Positions 5,648-9,551 of a stretch of DNA of 9,551 nt are shown here, in pieces. Under the pieces are notes generated by a model that worked only from the letters and a program-made list of their open reading frames with translations, ran no database searches and had not been told where the DNA came from. Made by a program: the position numbers and the translations under genes. Positions within the stretch are counted from its first letter, which is position 1, and the number at the start of each line of letters is the position of its first letter. The DNA is from JBEVEP01 sp040512755 (GTDB lineage Bacteria > Pseudomonadota > Alphaproteobacteria > Rhizobiales > Rhizobiaceae): positions 1 through 9,551 of the forward strand of contig JBEVEP010000192.1 of the NCBI GenBank assembly GCA_040512755.1, given 5' to 3'.

Positions 5648-6819
5648 TTGGCTGACGTCTCCAGTTCCGCAAGGATTTCGGCAGTGTGCTCGCCAAGGCG
5701 CGGCGAGGGCCGTTCATAGACGGGTGGCGTCCGCGACATCAGCATTGGCGAGCGAACCGTTGGCAGCATATTGCCATGCCCATCGTCGAGGTCGAGCCGC
5801 ATGCCGCGCGCGACCGTCTGGGGATCGGCGAACATTTCACCGATCGTGTTGATTGGGCTTGCCGGCACGTTGGCGGCCTCGAGTTCCGCAAGCAGCGGCG
5901 CACGCTCAAATCCCGCCAGGCGATCGACGATCCGCTCGCGCAGCGCCCCGCGGTTGATGACACGCGCCGCATTCGTCGCGAATTTCGGGTCATCCGCGAG
6001 TTCTGCGAGATTGACGATCCGGCAAAAGCGCTGGAACTGACCGTCATTGCCGACCGCGAGAATAATGTGCCCGTCTCTCACCGGCACCACCTCGTAAGGC
6101 GCAATGTTCATATGGGCGTTGCCCATCTGCACCGGCGATTTGCCCGAAACCAGATAGTTGAGGTTCTGGTTGCCGAGCGCCGAGATCTGCGTGTCGAACA
6201 GCGCCATGTCGATATACTGTCCTTCGCCGGTCCGTTCGGCGTGGCGCAGCGCGGCCTGAATCGCGATGACAGCGTAAAGGCCAGTGAAGATGTCGGAAAT
6301 GGCGACGCCCGCTTTCTGGGGTTCGCCACCGGGCGCGCCGGTGATCGACATCATGCCGGCCATGCCCTGGATGATGAAATCGTAGCCCGGACGGGAGGCG
6401 TAAGGGCCGTCCTGGCCAAAGCCGGTAATCGAGCAGTAGACGAGGCGCGGATTGAGCTGCCGCAGGCTTTCATAGTCGAGCCCGTATTTTTTAAGCCCGC
6501 CGAGTTTGAAGTTCTCGATCAGCACGTCGGCGGTGGCGGCGAGCTTGCGGATGGCCTGCGCGCCTTCCGGCGTGGAGAAGTCGATCGCCGCAGACCGCTT
6601 TCCCCGGTTGCAGGAGTGGTAGTAGGCGGCGGAGAGGTTCTCTCCGTCATGGCTCATAACGAAGGGCGGTCCCCATTTGCGCGTATCGTCGCCGCCGTCG
6701 GGGCTCTCGACCTTGATCACGTCCGCGCCAAGATCGGCGAGGGTTTGACCGGCCCAGGGGCCGGCGAGGATGCGCGCCAGTTCGATGACTCGGATGCCTT
6801 TCAGCGGGGGTTCAGCCAT
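5644..6819 (-). CDS. Family III CoA-transferase (CaiB/BaiF)
   Basis: Family III CoA-transferases move CoA from one acyl-CoA to a free carboxylic acid through an aspartyl thioester. The 391-residue protein is full length for the family. It has the N-terminal signature LKGIRVIELARILAGPW.GQTLADLGADVIKVE, then IENFKLGGLKKYGLDY (about 101-116) and SITGFGQDGPYASRPGYDFI (130-149). The probable catalytic aspartate is D176 in GVAISDIFTGLYA, at the position of Asp169 of formyl-CoA transferase. EGQYIDMALFD and a C-terminal region ending SPRLGEHTAEILAEL complete the fold. Within the family it looks closer to succinyl-CoA:dicarboxylate/glutarate-type members than to formyl-CoA:oxalate transferase, but substrate calls from memory are weak. 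The ribosome-binding site before the ATG at 6819 is poor. It is the first gene of a two-gene operon with the TPP enzyme. The 186 nt upstream are dominated by palindromic repeats, so its promoter is unclear. Confidence 0.94.
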   Translation of the reverse strand: MAEPPLKGIRVIELARILAGPWAGQTLADLGADVIKVESPDGGDDTRKWGPPFVMSHDGENLSAAYYHSCNRGKRSAAIDFSTPEGAQAIRKLAATADVLIENFKLGGLKKYGLDYESLRQLNPRLVYCSITGFGQDGPYASRPGYDFIIQGMAGMMSITGAPGGEPQKAGVAISDIFTGLYAVIAIQAALRHAERTGEGQYIDMALFDTQISALGNQNLNYLVSGKSPVQMGNAHMNIAPYEVVPVRDGHIILAVGNDGQFQRFCRIVNLAELADDPKFATNAARVINRGALRERIVDRLAGFERAPLLAELEAANVPASPINTIGEMFADPQTVARGMRLDLDDGHGNMLPTVRSPMLMSRTPPVYERPSPRLGEHTAEILAELETSAK

Positions 6820-6851
6820 TTCGCACCATGGAGCTCTGAAATTGCGGGTGT

Positions 6852-6899
6852 GCTTGGAACAAGTCGCCCGATTCCGGTTTCGGGCGACTTATTCCAAGC
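6852..6899. repeat. Near-perfect 20-bp stem palindrome, 8-nt loop
   Basis: Positions 6852-6871 (gcttggaac...cgcccga) pair with 6880-6899 (tcgggcg...ttccaagc) over 20 bp with a single mismatch, which becomes a G-U wobble in the minus-strand RNA. The loop is 8 nt (ttccggtt). It lies between the hydrolase stop at 7006 and the CoA-transferase start at 6819, both on the minus strand, so it would form in a read-through transcript. No long T-run follows on the minus strand, so it is not a textbook intrinsic terminator. It may be part of a mosaic intergenic repeat together with the palindrome at 6910-6955. Confidence 0.85.
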
Positions 6900-6909
6900 C
6901 TTTGTTTGT

Positions 6910-6955
6910 GCATCGGATTCATCCGAAAACCGCTTCGCACTTTTCGGTCCGATGC
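6910..6955. repeat. Rhizobial REP-like palindrome with nested stems
   Basis: The outer stem gcatcgga (6910-6917) pairs perfectly with tccgatgc (6948-6955). The inner stem ccgaaaa (6923-6929) pairs perfectly with ttttcgg (6941-6947). The left side carries a 5-nt bulge (ttcat) and the apical loop is 11 nt. The 'ccgaaaacc.cttcgcacttttcgg' pattern resembles a palindromic repeat very common between rhizobial genes (recall, not searched). It begins 10 nt after the adjacent 20-bp palindrome, so the two may be modules of one mosaic element. It lies 51 nt downstream of the hydrolase stop and could serve as a transcript-end structure. Confidence 0.8.
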
Positions 6956-7005
6956 TGTAGCAAATCCCCCATGGCGCTGTCACGCAGCCAGCGGTTTCCG
7001 TCGTC

Positions 7006-7938
7006 TCAGCCAGCGACGACGGCTTTGGCCCATCCGGCGAAGTCCTCCGTGATCATATTCCGATTCAACTCGTTGAGGGATTCGTGGCGGGTTTCCGGGT
7101 AGATCGTTGAAACGACACTGGAAAACCCCATGCGGCGCATTCGCAATGCGAGGTTCGTCACGGCTTTACCGCCGAAAGTCGAAGGGTCTTCCGCTCCGCC
7201 GACGAGGTTGAATGGCAGGTCTTTTCGGACGGCAGAAAAATTTGCATCGTCGGCGCCGTAGAAGACAAAACCGAAGATATCGCCCCAGAGCGAGACCGAA
7301 GCATTCCAGCCGCAGAGGGGGTCTGCGACATAGGCATCGACCTCCGCCGTATCGTGCGACAGCCAGTCAAAACCGGTGCGGGCGTTGGGTATCTTCCGGG
7401 CCCAGTCCTCGAAAGTGAGCTTCGGCACGATGCGGGATGGAATATCCGAGCCGAGGCGGAAGCGCTCGAATGCAAGTAGAACCTGCGCTGCCCGGCCGAG
7501 CAGGCCAGCGGAAAAATTAGCGTTCCAGACTGCCGCCGCTTTCACGCGCAAGGAATGGCGCAGAACATAGTTGAGCGTGACGATGCCGCCCATGGAGTGG
7601 CCGAAGACGATGACGGGCAGGCCGGGGTTCTCGCGCGCGATCAAGTCATGAACGCAATCGATGTCGGCAATCACCTTTGCGCGTCCGTCCGGCTCACCGA
7701 AGACCCCTTGCTGCGCGTCCGGCGCCTTCGTGTAGCCGTGGCCGCGGTGATCGTGGGCGTAGGTATGGAACCCGTGCGCGGCAAGCGCGTCGGCGAAACG
7801 GCTGTAGCGGGCGGCATGTTCGGCAAGCCCGTGGTTGATCTGGATGACGCCAAGGGCGTCCGTGTTAGCGCGGCGCGTGTAGAGATTGAGCGTGGCGCCC
7901 GTCGGCGACGGGTGCGCCCTCTGGTTGTCAAATGGCAT
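7006..7938 (-). CDS. Alpha/beta hydrolase, monoacylglycerol lipase-like (serine aminopeptidase S33 type)
   Basis: This is a 310-residue cytoplasmic serine hydrolase with no visible signal peptide. Diagnostic features are HGLAEHAARYSRFADAL (from residue 36; oxyanion-hole region and the HGxxEHxxRY signature of the monoacylglycerol/lysophospholipase group), AHDHRGHGYT (61-70), the nucleophile elbow GHSMGG with S115, a probable acid D251 in GGAEDPSTFGG, and the catalytic H285 in ETRHESLNE. Residues of about 140-225 form the cap, rich in aromatic and hydrophobic residues. It probably hydrolyses a lipid or carboxyl ester; the exact substrate is unknown. The ATG at 7938 has a strong GGAGG at 7944-7948, 5 nt upstream. 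The frame stays open to 8199, but that extension lacks family similarity and would overlap the start of ettA. It is monocistronic here and divergent from ettA across a 254-nt gap. Confidence 0.92.
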   Translation of the reverse strand: MPFDNQRAHPSPTGATLNLYTRRANTDALGVIQINHGLAEHAARYSRFADALAAHGFHTYAHDHRGHGYTKAPDAQQGVFGEPDGRAKVIADIDCVHDLIARENPGLPVIVFGHSMGGIVTLNYVLRHSLRVKAAAVWNANFSAGLLGRAAQVLLAFERFRLGSDIPSRIVPKLTFEDWARKIPNARTGFDWLSHDTAEVDAYVADPLCGWNASVSLWGDIFGFVFYGADDANFSAVRKDLPFNLVGGAEDPSTFGGKAVTNLALRMRRMGFSSVVSTIYPETRHESLNELNRNMITEDFAGWAKAVVAG

Positions 7939-8123
7939 GAAGTCCTCCCCTGCAGCGGACTGTTGGTGCCTGCGCGGTCGGACGTCAAGGGGTGAAGCGT
8001 CGCCCCGGCGTTGCCATTCCGCCGCTTGTTGAAGCGGGGGAATCCGTTTGAGTGTGGTCAGCGTTGGTGTTTTCGCGCTGGCTGCTGGATGAGGTGGTGC
8101 GGGAGTGAGCTTCCCGAAAACCG

Positions 8124-8152
8124 ATTGCCGTTCTGGTCGCCATCGCCTACAT
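8124..8152 (+). promoter_or_regulatory. Probable housekeeping promoter of ettA
   Basis: The -35 element attgcc (8124-8129) and the -10 element ctacat (8147-8152) are separated by exactly 17 nt. They match 4/6 and 5/6 of the rhizobial housekeeping consensus CTTGAC-N17-CTATAT (established for Sinorhizobium). The -10 lies 40 nt upstream of the ettA GTG. The rest of the 7939-8192 gap holds no gene I can support. The promoter of the divergent hydrolase should also be in this gap, but I could not place it. Confidence 0.5.
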
Positions 8153-8192
8153 AGCGCGCAAACTTCCGCAAACTTTGACAGGAAAAGCGCGC

Positions 8193-9551
8193 GTGGCACG
8201 CCAGTTCATCTATCACATGTCTGGGCTCAATAAGGCCTATGGCACCAAGAAGGTGCTCGAGAACATCCACCTTTCCTTTTATCCCGACGCCAAGATCGGC
8301 ATTCTGGGGCCGAACGGCGCGGGCAAGTCGACCGTGCTGAAGATCATGGCCGGCATGGACAAGGAGTTCACCGGCGAAGCTTGGCTCGCCGAAGGCGCAA
8401 CTGTCGGCTATCTGGCACAGGAGCCGGTCCTCGATCCAAAGAAGACGGTCTTCGAGAATATTATGGACGGCGTTGCCAAGAAGACGGCCATTATCGATCG
8501 CTACAACGAACTGATGATGAACTATTCCGACGAGACGGCGGAGGAATCGGCGCATCTGCAGGACGAGATGGACCGGCTGAACCTCTGGGATCTCGAACAG
8601 CAGATCGAGATGGCCATGGAGGCGCTCGGCTGCCCGCCGAAGGATGCCGATGTGACCAAGCTTTCGGGCGGCGAACGGCGGCGCGTCGCGCTTTGCCAGC
8701 TCTTGCTGCGCCAGCCGGACCTGCTGCTGCTCGACGAGCCGACCAACCATCTGGATGCCGAAACGACGGCGTGGTTGGAAAAGCATCTGCGTGCCTATCC
8801 GGGCGCGGTGATGCTTATCACCCACGACCGCTACTTCCTGGACAATGTCACCGGCTGGATTCTCGAACTGGATCGTGGTCGCGGCATTCCTTACGAAGGC
8901 AACTATACTGCCTATCTCGAGGCAAAGGCCAAGCGTCTCAAGCAGGAAGGCCGCGAGGACGACGCCCGTCAGCGGGCAATTTCGCGCGAGCGCGAATGGA
9001 TTGCGTCCAGTCCAAAGGCCCGACAGACCAAGTCCAAGGCACGCATCAAGGCGTTCGAGGAGTTGCTCGACGCGGCGGACAAGAGACGGCCGACCGACTC
9101 CCAGATTGTCATTCCGCATGGCGAACGGCTGGGCAACGTGGTGATCGAGGTCGACGACCTTTCGAAGGGTTATGGTGACCGGCTGCTGATCGAGGACCTG
9201 GAGTTCAAGCTGCCGCCCGGCGGCATCGTCGGCGTCATCGGCCCGAACGGCGCCGGCAAGACGACGCTGTTTCGCATGATCACCGGACAGGACAAGCCCG
9301 ACGACGGCACGATCCGCGTCGGCGAGACGGTGAAACTCGGCTATGTCGACCAAAGCCGCGACGCGCTCGATCCCAACAAAACGGTGTGGGAGGAAATTTC
9401 AGGCGGCGCGGAGGTGGTCAAGCTCGGCAAGCACGAGGCCAACACGCGCGCCTATTGCTCGTCGTTCAATTTTCGCGGCGGTGATCAGCAGCAGAAGGTC
9501 GGCAACCTTTCGGGCGGCCAGCGCAACCGCGTGCACCTCGCAAAAATGCTC
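8193..9551 (+). CDS. ettA: ABC-F translation factor EttA (energy-dependent translational throttle), 3' truncated
   Basis: EttA is a soluble ABC-F ATPase that binds the ribosomal E site and gates the first steps of elongation according to ADP/ATP level. The visible 453 residues, of an expected total near 550, start MARQFIYHMSGLNKAYG. The first cassette has Walker A GPNGAGKS (39-46), signature LSGGE (157-161), Walker B LLLLDEPTNHLD (177-188, E182) and switch H211. The arm lies between the first Walker A and signature (about 88-145), and a linker of about 235-305 contains SPKARQTKSKARI. The second cassette has Walker A GPNGAGKT (350-357) and signature LSGGQ (439-443); its Walker B lies beyond the window. 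No membrane segment is present, as expected. The start is GTG at 8193 with AGGA at 8180-8183; ATG at 8217 would remove conserved N-terminal residues. The frame is open through the last base of the window. Confidence 0.97.
   Translation, partial: MARQFIYHMSGLNKAYGTKKVLENIHLSFYPDAKIGILGPNGAGKSTVLKIMAGMDKEFTGEAWLAEGATVGYLAQEPVLDPKKTVFENIMDGVAKKTAIIDRYNELMMNYSDETAEESAHLQDEMDRLNLWDLEQQIEMAMEALGCPPKDADVTKLSGGERRRVALCQLLLRQPDLLLLDEPTNHLDAETTAWLEKHLRAYPGAVMLITHDRYFLDNVTGWILELDRGRGIPYEGNYTAYLEAKAKRLKQEGREDDARQRAISREREWIASSPKARQTKSKARIKAFEELLDAADKRRPTDSQIVIPHGERLGNVVIEVDDLSKGYGDRLLIEDLEFKLPPGGIVGVIGPNGAGKTTLFRMITGQDKPDDGTIRVGETVKLGYVDQSRDALDPNKTVWEEISGGAEVVKLGKHEANTRAYCSSFNFRGGDQQQKVGNLSGGQRNRVHLAKML

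Noticed and set aside
3995..6819. Firm annotation of the pair as an oxalate degradation system (Frc plus Oxc)
   Set aside because: Only the gene pairing supports it. The CoA-transferase does not look like a typical Frc and the TPP enzyme has generic acetolactate-synthase-like features, so substrate assignment would be a guess.
5686..6960. Long plus-strand open frame (424 codons) opposite the CoA-transferase
   Set aside because: It is the shadow of a strongly conserved minus-strand gene, runs through the palindromic repeats, and has no domain signature.
7939..8199. An 87-residue N-terminal extension of the alpha/beta hydrolase
   Set aside because: The extension is proline/arginine-rich with no family similarity and would overlap the ettA start, and the internal ATG at 7938 has a strong GGAGG site.
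8058..9353. Minus-strand open frame (431 codons) opposite ettA
   Set aside because: It is antisense to ettA, whose Walker and signature motifs are intact in the plus frame. The antisense product has no family features.

Overview
The window is high-GC bacterial DNA, most likely from an alphaproteobacterium of the order Rhizobiales and plausibly Mesorhizobium or a close relative (Phyllobacteriaceae). This rests on protein character, on a promoter that fits the rhizobial -35/-10 pattern, and on two families of palindromic intergenic repeats that resemble those scattered through Mesorhizobium-type genomes. The taxonomic call is made from recall, not from a search.

Layout, left to right. (1) 1-142: a left-truncated copy of a composite palindromic repeat. 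(2) 162-2692, minus strand: a compact operon whose transcription order is paaA, a DUF3291 gene, paaB, paaC. PaaA, PaaB and PaaC are subunits of the phenylacetyl-CoA 1,2-epoxidase, which starts aerobic phenylacetate breakdown by epoxidising the CoA-activated aromatic ring. The extra DUF3291 gene is fitted tightly between paaA and paaB. (3) 2693-2852: the control region in front of paaA, with three helically phased copies of a 10-bp motif that is a candidate PaaX operator. (4) 2853-3728, minus strand: paaX, the phenylacetyl-CoA-responsive repressor. (5) 3786-3965: a complete copy of the composite repeat, in the same orientation as the first, so the two copies bracket the paaX-paaA-DUF3291-paaB-paaC block. 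(6) 3995-6819, minus strand: a two-gene operon with a 4-bp start/stop overlap, a family III (CaiB/BaiF) CoA-transferase followed by a thiamine-diphosphate enzyme of the acetolactate-synthase superfamily. (7) 6852-6955: two strong palindromes of a second repeat type. (8) 7006-7938, minus strand: a monoacylglycerol-lipase-like alpha/beta hydrolase. (9) 8124-8152: a likely promoter, followed from 8193 to the window end by ettA on the plus strand, an ABC-F translation factor cut off by the window edge.

The paa genes form one functional unit: a PaaX-controlled operon making the oxygenase core. PaaD, PaaE, PaaG, PaaZ, PaaJ and PaaK are not in the window and may lie beyond the left edge. The CoA-transferase/TPP-enzyme pair probably acts as its own two-step module on an unidentified acid. 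The hydrolase and ettA look like unrelated neighbours. The observations most worth following are the DUF3291 protein embedded in the epoxidase operon, the phased operator-like motif, the uncharacterised CoA-transferase/TPP pair, and the direct copies of the composite repeat around the paa block. I see no mobile-element genes, CRISPR arrays, tRNAs or rRNAs.
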